Below are positions 51,601 to 63,000 of a stretch of 64,000 nt of DNA, piece by piece. The position numbers and the translations under genes were made by a program. Source of the DNA: Petrolisthes cinctipes (lineage: Eukaryota; Arthropoda; Malacostraca; Decapoda; Porcellanidae); NCBI GenBank assembly GCA_033782935.1, contig JAWQEG010001225.1, positions 439,001 to 503,000 of the forward strand, in the 5' to 3' direction. The notes under the pieces are model-generated. The model did no database searches. It was not told where the DNA came from and saw only the letters and a program-made list of their open reading frames with translations. The number at the start of each line of letters is the position of its first letter. The first letter of the stretch is position 1.

Positions 51601-51987
51601 TCACACTCTGTACTGCACTCACTGTGTGGCATGTCACGTGTTGCCAGGCACGGCAGGCAGTTCACGTGTAAATAACTAAATATTCCAGGTTGCAATCCAC
51701 TGACCGGTCCTCACACACTGTACTGCACTCACTGTGTGGCACGTCACGTGTAGCCAGGCACGGCAGGCAGTTCACGTGTAAATAACTAAATATTCCGGGC
51801 CGCCATCCACTGACCGGTCCTCACACACTGTACTGCACTCACTGTGTGGCACGTCACGTGTAGCCAGGCACGGCAGGCAGTTCACGTGGAAATAACTAAA
51901 TATTCCAGGCCGCCATCCACTGATCGTTCCTCACACACTGTACTGCACTCACTGTGTGTCACGTCACGTGTAGCCAGGCTCGGCAGG
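48022..51987. repeat. Segment duplicated at 60035-64000 (offset 12013)
   Basis: A constant offset of 12013 bp to the window end: 28-bp elements 48151/60164 and 51192/63205, AGCCTGGCTCGG 49733/61746, and the one-base deletion AATAACAAATATT in both. By eye I saw few differences, including TGCGGCACG against TGTGGCACG near 49983/61996, CTAATTATT near 61111, and TCCTCAAACAC near 63507. The segment mixes HOR-A cycles with two partial B blocks. The right copy is cut by the window edge, so the duplication is longer than the 3966 bp seen. Confidence 0.92.
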
Positions 51988-52332
51988 CAGTTCACATGTA
52001 AATAACTAAATATTCCAGGCCCAGGCACAGCAGCCAGTTCATGTGTAAATAACTAAATATTCCAGGCCGCCATCCACTGACCGGTCCTCACACACTGTAC
52101 TGCACTCACTCTGTGGCGTGTCACGTGTAGCCAGGCACGGCAGGCAGTTCACGTGTAAATAACTAAATATTCCAGGCCGATATCCACCGATCGGTCCTCA
52201 CACACTGTACTGCACTCACTGTGTGGCACGTCACGTGTAGCCAGGCACAGCAGGCAGTTCACGTGTAAATAACTAAATATTCCAGGCCCAGGCACAGCAG
52301 CCAGTTCACGTGTAAATAACTAAATATTCCAG
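49050..52332. repeat. 3.28-kb segment repeated at 52885-56167 (offset 3835)
   Basis: Checked pairs are AGCCTGGCTCGG 49733/53568 and the 28-bp element 51192/55027. Between them the offset shifts briefly to 3836, because 49810 has lost one base (AATAACAAAT), and returns to 3835 where 54529 has lost one (TAGCAGGC). It holds HOR-A cycle units, the private one-base insertion GACCTGGTCC (about 49950/53786) and a partial block B with GTTTAAATAAC and TAATTAACG. The 552 bp between the two copies (52333-52884) is a second partial block B with the CAATTAAC form at 52787. Confidence 0.87.
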
Positions 52333-52884
52333 GCCGCCATCCACTGACCAGTCCTCACACACTGTACTGCACTCACTCTGTGGCGTGTCACGTGTAGCCA
52401 GGCACGGCAGGCAGTTCACGTGTAAATAACTAAATATTCCAGGCCGCTATCCACCGATCGGTCCTCACACACTGTACTGCACTCACTGTGTGGCACGTCA
52501 CGTGTAGCCAGGCACAGCAGGCAGTTCACGTGTAAATAACTAAATATTCCAGGCCCAGGCACGGCAGCCAGTTCACGTGTAAATAACTAAATATTCCAGG
52601 GCGCCATCCACTGACCGGTCCTCACACACTGTAGTGCACTCACTGTGTGGCACGTCACGTGTAGCCAGGCACGGCAGGCAGTTCACATGTAAATAACTAA
52701 ATATTCCAGGGCGCCATCCACTGACCGTTCGTCACACTGTACTGCACTCACTGTATGTCATGTCACGTGTAGCCAGGCAAGGCAGGCAATTAACGTTTAG
52801 CCAGGCAAGGCAGGCAGTTCATGTGTAAATAAATAAATATTCCAGGCCGCCATTCGCTGACCGGTCCTCACACACGAAACTGCA

Positions 52885-55800
52885 CACTGTGTGGCACGTC
52901 ACGTGTAGCCAGGCACGGCAGGCAGTTCACGTGTAAATAACTAAATATTCCGGGCCGCCATCCACTGACCGGTCCTCACACACTGTACTGCACTCACTAT
53001 GTGGCACGTCACGTGTAGCCAGGCACAGCAGGCAGTTCACGTGTAAATAACTAAATATTCCGGGCCGCCATCCACTGACCGGTCCTCACACACTGTAGTG
53101 CACTCACTGAGTGTCACGTCACGTGTAGCCAGGCACTGCAGGCAGTTCACGTGTAAATAACTAAATATTCCAGGGCACCATCCACTGACCGTTCCTCACA
53201 CTCTGTACTGCACTCACTGTGTGGCATGTCACGTGTAGCCAGGCACGGCAGGCAGTTCACGTGTAAATAACTAAATATTCCAGGTTGCAATCCACTGACC
53301 GGTCCTCACACACTGTACTGCACTCACTGTGTGGCACGTCATGTGTAGCCAGGCACGGCGGCAGTTCACGTGTAAATAACTAAATATTCCGGGCCGCCAT
53401 CCACTGACCGGTCCTCACACACTGTACTGCACTCACTGTGTGGCACGTCACGTGTAGCCAGGCACGGCAGGCAGTTCATGTGGAAATAACTAAATATTCC
53501 AGGCCGCCATCCACTGATCGTTCCTCACACACTGTACTGCACTCACTGTGTGTCACGTCACGTGTAGCCTGGCTCGGCAGGCAGTTCACATGTAAATAAC
53601 TAAATATTCCAGGCCCAGGCACAGCAGCCAGTTCATGTGTAAATAACTAAATATTCCAGGCCGCTATCCACTGACCGGTCCTCACACACTGTACTGCACT
53701 CACTCTGTGGCGCGTCACGTGTAGCCAGGCACAGCAGGCAGTTCACGTGTAAATAACTAAATATTCCGGGCCGCCATTCAATGACCTGGTCCTCACACAC
53801 TGTAGTGCACTCACTGTGTGGCACGTCACATGTAGCCAGGCACGGCAGGCAGTTCACGTGTAAATAACTATATATTCCAGGCCGCCATCTACTGACCGGT
53901 CCTCACACACTGTACTGCACTCACTATGTGGCACGTCACGTGTAGCCAGGCACAGCAGGTAGTTTACGTGTAAATAACTAAATATTCAGGGCCCAGGCAC
54001 GGCAGGCAGTTCACGTGTAAATAACTAAATATTTCAGGCCCAGACACGGCAGCCAGTTCACGTGTAAATTACTAAATATTCCAGGCCACCATTCACTGAC
54101 CGGTCCTCACACACTGTACTGCACTCACTGTGTGTCACGTCCCGTGTAGCCAGGCACGGCAGGCAGTTTATGTGTAAATAACTAAATATTCCAGGCCGCC
54201 ATATACTGACCGGTCCTCACACACTGTACTGCACTCACTGTGTGGCATGTCACGTGTAGCCAGGCACGGCAGGCAGTTCACGTGTAAATAACTAAATATT
54301 CCGGGCCGCCATCCACTGACCGGTCCTCACACACTGTACTGCACTCACTTTGTGGCACGTCACGTGTAGCCAGGCACGGCAGGCAGTTCACGTTTAAATA
54401 ACTAAATATTCCAGGCCCAGGCACGGCAGCCAGTTCACGTGTAAATAACTAAATATTTCAGGCCGCCATCCACTGACCGGTCCTCACACACTGTACTGCA
54501 CTCACTGTGTGGCACGTCACGTGTAGCAGGCACGGCAGGCAGTTCACGTGTAAATAACTAAATATTCCAGGGCGTCATCCACTGACCATTCCTCACGCAC
54601 TGTACTGCACTCACTGTGTGTCACGTCACGTGTAGCCAGGCTCGGCAGGCAGTTCACATGTAAATAACTAAATATTTCAGGCCGCCATTCACTGACCATT
54701 CCTTACACACTGTACTGCACTTACTGTGTGGCACGTCACGTGTAGCCAGGCACGGCAGGCAGTTCACGTGTAAATAACTAAATATTCCAGGCCCAGGCAC
54801 GGCAGCCAGTTCACGTGTAAATAACTAAATATTCCAGGCCGCCATCCACTGACCGGTCCTCACACACTGTAGTGCACTCACTGTGTGGCACGTCACGTGT
54901 AGCCAGGCACGGCAGGCAGTTCACATGTAAATAACTAAATATTCCAGGGCGCCATCCACTGACCATTCGTCATACACTGTACTGCACTCACTGTATGTCA
55001 TGTCACGTGTAGCCAGGCAAGGCAGGTAATTAACGTTTAGCCAGGCAAGGCAGGCAGTTCATGTGTAAATAACTAAATATTCCAGGCCGCCATTCGCTGA
55101 CCGGTCCTCACACACGAAACTGCACACTGTGTGGCACGTCACGTGTAGCCAGGCACGGCAGGCAGTTCACGTGTAAATAACTAAATATTCCAGGCCGCCA
55201 TCCACTGACCGGTCCTCACACACTGTACTGCACTCACTATGTGGCACGTCATGTGTAGCCAGGCACAGCAGGCAGTTCACGTGTAAATAACTAAATATTC
55301 CGGGCCGCCATCTACTGACCGGTCCTCACACACTGTAGTGCACTCACTGAGTGTCACGTCACGTGTAGCCAGGCACGGCAGGCAGTTCACGTGTAAATAA
55401 GTAAATATTGCAGGGCACCATCCACTGACCATTCCTCACACTCTGTACTGCACTCACTGTGTGGCATGTCACGTGTTGCCAGGCACGGCAGGCAGTTCAC
55501 GTGTAAATAACTAAATATTCCAGGTTGCAATCCACTGACCGGTCCTCACACACTGTACTGCACTCACTGTGTGGCACGTCACGTGTAGCCAGGCACGGCA
55601 GGCAGTTCACGTGTAAATAACTAAATATTCCGGGCCGCAATCCACTGACCGGTCCTCACACACTGTACTGCACTCACTGTGTGGCACGTCACGTGTAGCC
55701 AGGCACGGCAGGCAGTTCACGTGGAAATAACTAAATATTCCAGGCCGCCATCCACTGATCGTTCCTCACACACTGTACTGCACTCACTGTGTGTCACGTC

Positions 55801-56167
55801 ACGTGTAGCCAGGCTCGGCAGGCAGTTCACATGTAAATAACTAAATATTCCAGGCCCAGGCACAGCAGCCAGTTCATGTTTAAATAACTAAATATTCCAG
55901 GCCGCCATCCACTGACCGGTCCTCACACACTGTACTGCACTCACTCTGTGGCGTGTCACGTGTAGCCATGCACGGCAGGCAGTTCACGTGTAAATAACTA
56001 AATATTCCAGGCCGCTATCCACCGATCGGTCCTCACACACTGTACTGCACTCACTGTGTGGCACGTCACGTGTAGCCAGGCACAGCAGGCAGTTCACGTG
56101 TAAATAACTAAATATTCCAGGCCCAGGCACGGCAGCCAGTTCACGTGTAAATAACTAAATATTCCAG
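52885..56167. repeat. 3.28-kb segment, second copy (offset 3835)
   Basis: Partner of 49050-52332. Private changes include AATAAGTAAATATTGCAGG near 55398, GGCCGCAATCC near 55634 and TAGCCATGCACGG near 55974. The first 2 kb of it is copied once more at 57821-59710 (see that entry). Confidence 0.86.
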
Positions 56168-56499
56168 GGCGCCATCCACTGACCGGTCCTCACACACTGT
56201 AGTGCACTCACTGTGTGGCACGTCACGTGTAGCCAGGCACGGCAGGCAGTTCACATGTAAATAACTAAATATTCCAGGGCGCCATCCACTGACCGTTCGT
56301 TATACACTGTACTGCACTCACTGTATGTCATGTCACGTGTAGCCAGGCAAGGCAGGCAATTAACGTTTAGCCAGGCAAGGCAGGCAGTTCATGTGTAAAT
56401 AACTAAATATTCCAGGCCGCCATTCGCTGACCGGTCCTCACACACGAAACTGCACACTGTGTGGCACGTCACGTGTAGCCAGGCACGGCAGGCAGTTCA

Positions 56500-57612
56500 C
56501 GTGTAAATAACTAAATATTCCAGGCCGCCATCCACTGACCGGTCCTCACACACTGTACTGCACTCACTTTGTGGCACGTCACGTGTAGCCAGGCACGGCA
56601 GGCAGTTCACGTGTAAATAACTAAATATTCCAGGCCGCCATTCACTGACCGGTCCTCACACACTGTACTGCACTTACTGTGTGGCACGTCACGTGTAGCC
56701 AGGCACGGCAGGCAGTTCACGTGTAAATAACTAAATATTCCAGGCCCAGGCACGGCAGCCAGTTCACGTGTAAATAACTAAATATTCCAGACCGCCATCC
56801 ACTGACCGGTCCTCACACACTGTAGTGCACTCACTGTGTGGCACATCACATGTAGCCAGGCACGGCAGGCAGTTCACGTGTAAATAACTATATATTCGAG
56901 GCCGCCATCTACTGACCGGTCCTCACACACTGTACTGCACTCACTATGTGGCACGTCACGTGTAGCCAGGCACAGCAGGTAGTTTACGTGTAAATAACTA
57001 AATATTCCGGGCCCAGGCACGGCAGGCAGTTCACGTGTAAATAACTAAATATTTCAGGCCCAGGCACGGCAGCCAGTTCACGTGTAAATAACTAAATATT
57101 CCAGGCAGCCATCCACTGACCGGTCCTCACACACTGTACTGCACTCACTTTGTGGCACGTCACGTGTAGCCAGGCACGGCAGGCAGTTCACGTGTAAATA
57201 ACTAATTATTCCAGGCCGCCATTCACTGACCGGTCCTCACACACTGTACTGCACTTACTGTGTGGCACGTCACGTGTAGCCAGGCACGGCAGGCAGTTCA
57301 CGTGTAAATAACTAAATATTCCAGGCCCAGGCACGGCAGCCAGTTCACGTGTAAATAACTAAATATTCCAGACCGCCATCCACTGACCGGTCCTCACACA
57401 CTGTAGTGCACTCACTGTGTGGCACATCACATGTAGCCAGGCACGGCAGGTAGTTCACGTGTAAATAACTATATATTCGAGGCCGCCATCTACTGACCGG
57501 TCCTCACACACTGTACTGCACTCACTATGTGGCACGTCACGTGTAGCCAGGCACAGCAGGTAGTTTACGTGTAAATAACTAAATATTCCGGGCCCAGGCA
57601 CGGCAGGCAGTT
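56500..57612. repeat. 581-bp tandem duplication
   Basis: The series CACTTTGTGG unit, CACTTACTG unit, 47-bp unit, CCAGACCGCC/GTAGTGC unit, TATATATTCG unit and two 47-bp units occurs twice with a period of 581 bp, which equals four full monomers plus three 47-bp units. Marker pairs: CTTTGTGG 56567/57148 and TATATATTCG 56889/57470. The second copy carries CCAGGCAGCC and AATTATTCC and ends in a 30-bp truncated unit. Confidence 0.88.
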
Positions 57613-57642
57613 CACGTGTAAATCCAGGCACGGCAGCCAGTT
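57613..57642. repeat. 30-bp truncated unit, deletion scar
   Basis: CACGTGTAAAT is joined directly to CCAGGCACGGCAGCC. Compared with the 47-bp unit at the same place in other HOR-A copies, 17 bp of the AT-rich block and TTTCAGG are lost. I saw this form nowhere else in the window, so it looks like a recent private deletion. Confidence 0.9.
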
Positions 57643-57820
57643 CACGTGTAAATTACTAAATATTCCAGGCCACCATTCACTGACCGGTCCTCACACACTG
57701 TACTGCACTCACTGTGTGGCACGTCATGTGTAGCCAGGCAAGGCAGACAGTTCATGTGTAAATAACTAAATATTCCAGGCCGCCATATACTGACCGGTCC
57801 TCACACACTGTACTGCACTC

Positions 57821-59710
57821 ACTGTGTGGCACGTCACGTGTAGCCAGGCACGGCAGGCAGTTCACGTGTAAATAACTAAATATTCCGGTCCGACATCCAC
57901 TGACCGGTCCTCACACACTGTACTGCACTCACTATGTGGCACGTCACGTGTAGCCAGGCACAGCAGGCAGTTCACGTGTAAATAACTAAATATTCCGGGC
58001 CGCCATCCACTGACCGGTCCTCACACACTGTAGTGCACTCACTGAGTGTCACGTCACGTGTAGCCAGGCACTGCAGGCAGTTCACGTGTAAATAACTAAA
58101 TATTCCAGGGCACCATCCACTGACCGTTCCTCACACTCTGTACTGCACTCACTGTGTGGCATGTCACGTGTAGCCAGGCACGGCAGGCAGTTCACGTGTA
58201 AATAACTAAATATTCCAGGTTGCAATCCACTGACCGGTCCTCACACACTGTACTGCACTCACTGTGTGGCACGTCACGTGTAGCCAGGCACGGCGGCAGT
58301 TCACGTGTAAATAACTAAATATTCCGGGCCGCCATCCACTGACCGGTCCTCACACACTGTACTGCACTCACTGTGTGGCACGTCACGTGTAGCCAGGCAC
58401 GGCAGGCAGTTCATGTGGAAATAACTAAATATTCCAGGCCGCCATCCACTGATCGTTCCTCACACACTGTACTGCACTCACTGTGTGTCACGTCACGTGT
58501 AGCCTGGCTCGGCAGGCAGTTCACATGTAAATAACTAAATATTCCAGGCCCAGGCACAGCAGCCAGTTCATGTGTAAATAACTAAATATTCCAGGCCGCT
58601 ATCCACTGACCGGTCCTCACACACTGTACTGCACTCACTCTGTGGCGCGTCACATGTAGCCAGGCACAGCAGGCAGTTCACGTGTAAATAACTAAATATT
58701 CCGGGCCGCCATTCAATGACCTGGTCCTCACACACTGTAGTGCACTCACTGTGTGGCACGTCACATGTAGCCAGGCACGGCAGGCAGTTCACGTGTAAAT
58801 AACTATATATTCCAGGCCGCCATCTACTGACCGGTCCTCACACACTGTACTGCACTCACTATGTGGCACGTCACGTGTAGCCAGGCACAGCAGGTAGTTT
58901 ACGTGTAAATAACTAAATATTCAGGGCCCAGGCACGGCAGGCAGTTCACGTGTAAATAACTAAATATTTCAGGCCCAGACACGGCAGCCAGTTCACGTGT
59001 AAATTACTAAATATTCCAGGCCACCATTCACTGACCGGTCCTCACACACTGTACTGCACTCACTGTGTGGCATGTCACGTGTAGCCAGGCACGGCAGGCA
59101 GTTCACGTGTAAATAACTAAATATTCCGGGCCGCCATCCACTGACCGGTCCTCACACACTGTACTGCACTCACTTTGTGGCACGTCACGTGTAGCCAGGC
59201 ACGGCAGGCAGTTCACGTTTAAATAACTAAATATTCCAGGCCCAGGCACGGCAGCCAGTTCACGTGTAAATAACTAAATATTTCAGGCCGCCATCCACTG
59301 ACCGGTCCTCACACACTGTACTGCACTCACTGTGTGGCACGTCACGTGTAGCCAGGCACGGCAGGCAGTTCACGTGTAAATAACTAAATATTCCAGGGCG
59401 TCATCCACTGACCATTCCTCACGCACTGTACTGCACTCACTGTGTGTCACGTCACGTGTAGCCAGGCTCGGCAGGCAGTTCACATGTAAATAACTAAATA
59501 TTTCAGGCCGCCATTCACTGACCATTCCTTACACACTGTACTGCACTTACTGTGTGGCACGTCACGTGTAGCCAGGCACGGCAGGCAGTTCACGTGTAAA
59601 TAACTAAATATTCCAGGCCCAGGCACGGCAGCCAGTTCACGTGTAAATAACTAAATATTCCAGGCCGCCATCCACTGACCGGTCCTCACACACTGTAGTG
59701 CACTCACTGT
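57821..59710. repeat. Copy of about 52886-54885 lacking one monomer
   Basis: The offset is 4935 up to about 54134/59069, for example AGCCTGGCTCGG 53568/58503. After that it is 4825, a drop of exactly 110. The missing monomer is the CCATATACTG unit preceded by GTGTCACGTCCCGTG. Homology then runs through the TTTCAGG, CTCACGCAC and TTCCTTACAC units. Confidence 0.87.
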
Positions 59711-59747
59711 GTGTCACGTCACGTGTAGCCAGGCACGGCAGGCAGTT

Positions 59748-59838
59748 CACGTGTAAATAACTAAACTGACCGGTCCTCACACACTGTAGTGCACTCACTG
59801 TGTGTCACGTCATGTGTAACCAGGCACGGCAGGCAGTT
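59748..59838. repeat. 91-bp monomer with private 19-bp deletion
   Basis: GTAAATAACTAA is joined directly to ACTGACCGGTCC, removing the 19 bp that normally hold ATATTCC and the GCCGCCATCC segment. It lies in a hybrid zone: upstream is a b13-like unit, downstream come b1-like AGGCTGCC/ACCGCACTC and GGTTGCAATCC units, the only b1 sequence seen in the right third of the window. Confidence 0.9.
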
Positions 59839-60034
59839 CACGTGTAAATAACTAAATATTCCAGGCTGCCATCCACTGACCAGTCCTCACACACTGTACC
59901 GCACTCACTGTGTGGCATGTCACGTGTAGCCAGGCACGGCAGGCAGTTCACGTGTAAATAACTAAATATTCCAGGTTGCAATCCACTGACCGGTCCTCAC
60001 ACACTGTACTGCACTCACTTTGTGGCACGTCACG
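59839..60034. repeat. Isolated b1-b2 units in the right third
   Basis: An AGGCTGCC, GACCAGTCC, ACCGCACTC unit (b1) and a GGTTGCAATCC, CACTTTGTGG unit (b2) lie between the deletion-scarred 91-bp unit and the start of the 12013-offset duplication at 60035. The typical GCAAGCCACGG of b2 is replaced by GCCAGGCACGG, so the exchange point is probably inside the b2 unit. Confidence 0.8.
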
Positions 60035-63000
60035 TGTAGCCAGGCACGGCAGGCAGTTCACATGTAAATAACTAAATATTCCAGGGCGCCATCCACTGAC
60101 CGTTCGTCATACACTGTACTGCACTCACTGTATGTCATGTCACGTGTAGCCAGGCAAGGCAGGCAATTAACGTTTAGCCAGGCAAGGCAGGCAGTTCATG
60201 TGTAAATAACTAAATATTCCAGGCCGCCATTCGCTGACCGGTCCTCACACACGAAACTGCACACTGTGTGGCACGTCACGTGTAGCCAGGCACGGCAGGC
60301 AGTTCACGTGTAAATAACTAAATATTCCAGGCCGCCATCCACTGACCGGTCCTCACACACTGTACTGCACTCACTTTGTGGCACGTCACGTGTAGCCAGG
60401 CACGGCAGGCAGTTCACGTGTAAATAACTAAATATTCCAGGCCGCCATTCACTGACCGGTCCTCACACACTGTACTGCACTTACTGTGTGGCACGTCACG
60501 TGTAGCCAGGCACGGCAGGCAGTTCACGTGTAAATAACTAAATATTCCAGGCCCAGGCACGGCAGCCAGTTCACGTGTAAATAACTAAATATTCCAGACC
60601 GCCATCCACTGACCGGTCCTCACACACTGTAGTGCACTCACTGTGTGGCACATCACATGTAGCCAGGCACGGCAGGCAGTTCACGTGTAAATAACTATAT
60701 ATTCGAGGCCGCCATCTACTGACCGGTCCTCACACACTGTACTGCACTCACTATGTGGCACGTCACGTGTAGACAGGCACAGCAGGTAGTTTACGTGTAA
60801 ATAACTAAATATTCCGGGCCCAGGCACGGCAGGCAGTTCACGTGTAAATAACTAAATATTTCATGCCCAGGCACGGCAGCCAGTTCACGTGTAAATTACT
60901 AAATATTCCAGGCCACCATTCACTGACCGGTCCTCACACACTGTACTGCACTCACTGTGTGGCACGTCATGTGTAGCCAGGCAAGGCAGACAGTTCATGT
61001 GTAAATAACTAAATATTCCAGGCCGCCATATACTGACCGGTCCTCACACACTGTACTGCACTCACTGTGTGGCACGTCACGTGTAGCCAGGCACGGCAGG
61101 CAGTTCACGTGTAAATAACTAATTATTCCGGGCCGCCATCCACTGACCGGTCCTCACACACTGTACTGCACTCACTATGTGGCACGTCACGTGTAGCCAG
61201 GCACAGCAGGCAGTTCACGTGTAAATAACTAAATATTCCGGGCCGCCATCCACTGACCGGTCCTCACACACTGTAGTGCACTCACTGAGTGTCACGTCAC
61301 GTGTAGCCAGGCACTGCAGGCAGTTCACGTGTAAATAACTAAATATTCCAGGGCACCATCCACTGACCGTTCCTCACACTCTGTACTGCACTCACTGTGT
61401 GGCATGTCACGTGTAGCCAGGCACGGCAGGCAGTTCACGTGTAAATAACTAAATATTCCAGGTTGCAATCCACTGACCGGTCCTCACACACTGTACTGCA
61501 CTCACTGTGTAGCACGTCACGTGTAGCCAGGCACGGCGGCAGTTCACGTGTAAATAACTAAATATTCCGGGCCGCCATCCACTGACCGGTCCTCACACAC
61601 TGTACTGCACTCACTGTGTGGCACGTCACGTGTAGCCAGGCACGGCAGGCAGTTCATGTGGAAATAACTAAATATTCCAGGCCGCCATCCACTGATCGTT
61701 CCTCACACACTGTACTGCACTCACTGTGTGTCACGTCACGTGTAGCCTGGCTCGGCAGGCAGTTCACATGTAAATAACTAAATATTCCAGGCCCAGGCAC
61801 AGCAGCCAGTTCATGTGTAAATAACAAATATTCCAGGCCGCTATCCACTGACCGGTCCTCACACACTGTACTGCACTCACTCTGTGGCGCGTCACGTGTA
61901 GCCAGGCACAGCAGGCAGTTCACGTGTAAATAACTAAATATTCCGGGCCGCCATTCAATGACCTGGTCCTCACACACTGTAGTGCACTCACTGTGTGGCA
62001 CGTCACATGTAGACAGGCACGGCAGGCAGTTCACGTGTAAATAACTATATATTCCAGGCCGCCATCTACTGACCGGTCCTCACACACTGTACTGCACTCA
62101 CTATGTGGCACGTCACGTGTAGCCAGGCACAGCAGGTAGTTTACGTGTAAATAACTAAATATTCAGGGCCCAGGCACGGCAGGCAGTTCACGTGTAAATA
62201 ACTAAATATTTCAGGCCCAGACACGGCAGCCAGTTCACGTGTAAATTACTAAATATTCCAGGCCACCATTCACTGACCGGTCCTCACACACTGTACTGCA
62301 CTCACTGTGTGTCACGTCCCGTGTAGCCAGGCACGGCAGGCAGTTTATGTGTAAATAACTAAATATTCCAGGCCGCCATATACTGACCGGTCCTCACACA
62401 CTGTACTGCACTCACTGTGTGGCATGTCACGTGTAGCCAGGCACGGCAGGCAGTTCACGTGTAAATAACTAAATATTCCGGGCCGCCATCCACTGACCGG
62501 TCCTCACACACTGTACTGCACTCACTTTGTGGCACGTCACGTGTAGCCAGGCACGGCAGGCAGTTCACGTTTAAATAACTAAATATTCCAGGCCCAGGCA
62601 CGGCAGCCAGTTCACGTGTAAATAACTAAATATTTCAGGCCGCCATCCACTGACCGGTCCTCACACACTGTACTGCACTCACTGTGTGGCACGTCACGTG
62701 TAGCCAGGCACGGCAGGCAGTTCACGTGTAAATAACTAAATATTCCAGGGCGTCATCCACTGACCATTCCTCACGCACTGTACTGCACTCACTGTGTGTC
62801 ACGTCACGTGTAGCCAGGCTCGGCAGGCAGTTCACATGTAAATAACTAAATATTTCAGGCCGCCATTCACTGACCATTCCTTACACACTGTACTGCACTT
62901 ACTGTGTGGCACGTCACGTGTAGCCAGGCACGGCAGGCAGTTCACGTGTAAATAACTAAATATTCCAGGCCCAGGCACGGCAGCCAGTTCACGTGTAAAT

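Noticed and set aside
53633..53857. Minus-strand open frame of 74 codons, near-copy at 58568-58792
   Set aside because: Again a stretch of monomers read in one frame, copied by the 4935-offset duplication. There is no conservation beyond that of the repeat itself.
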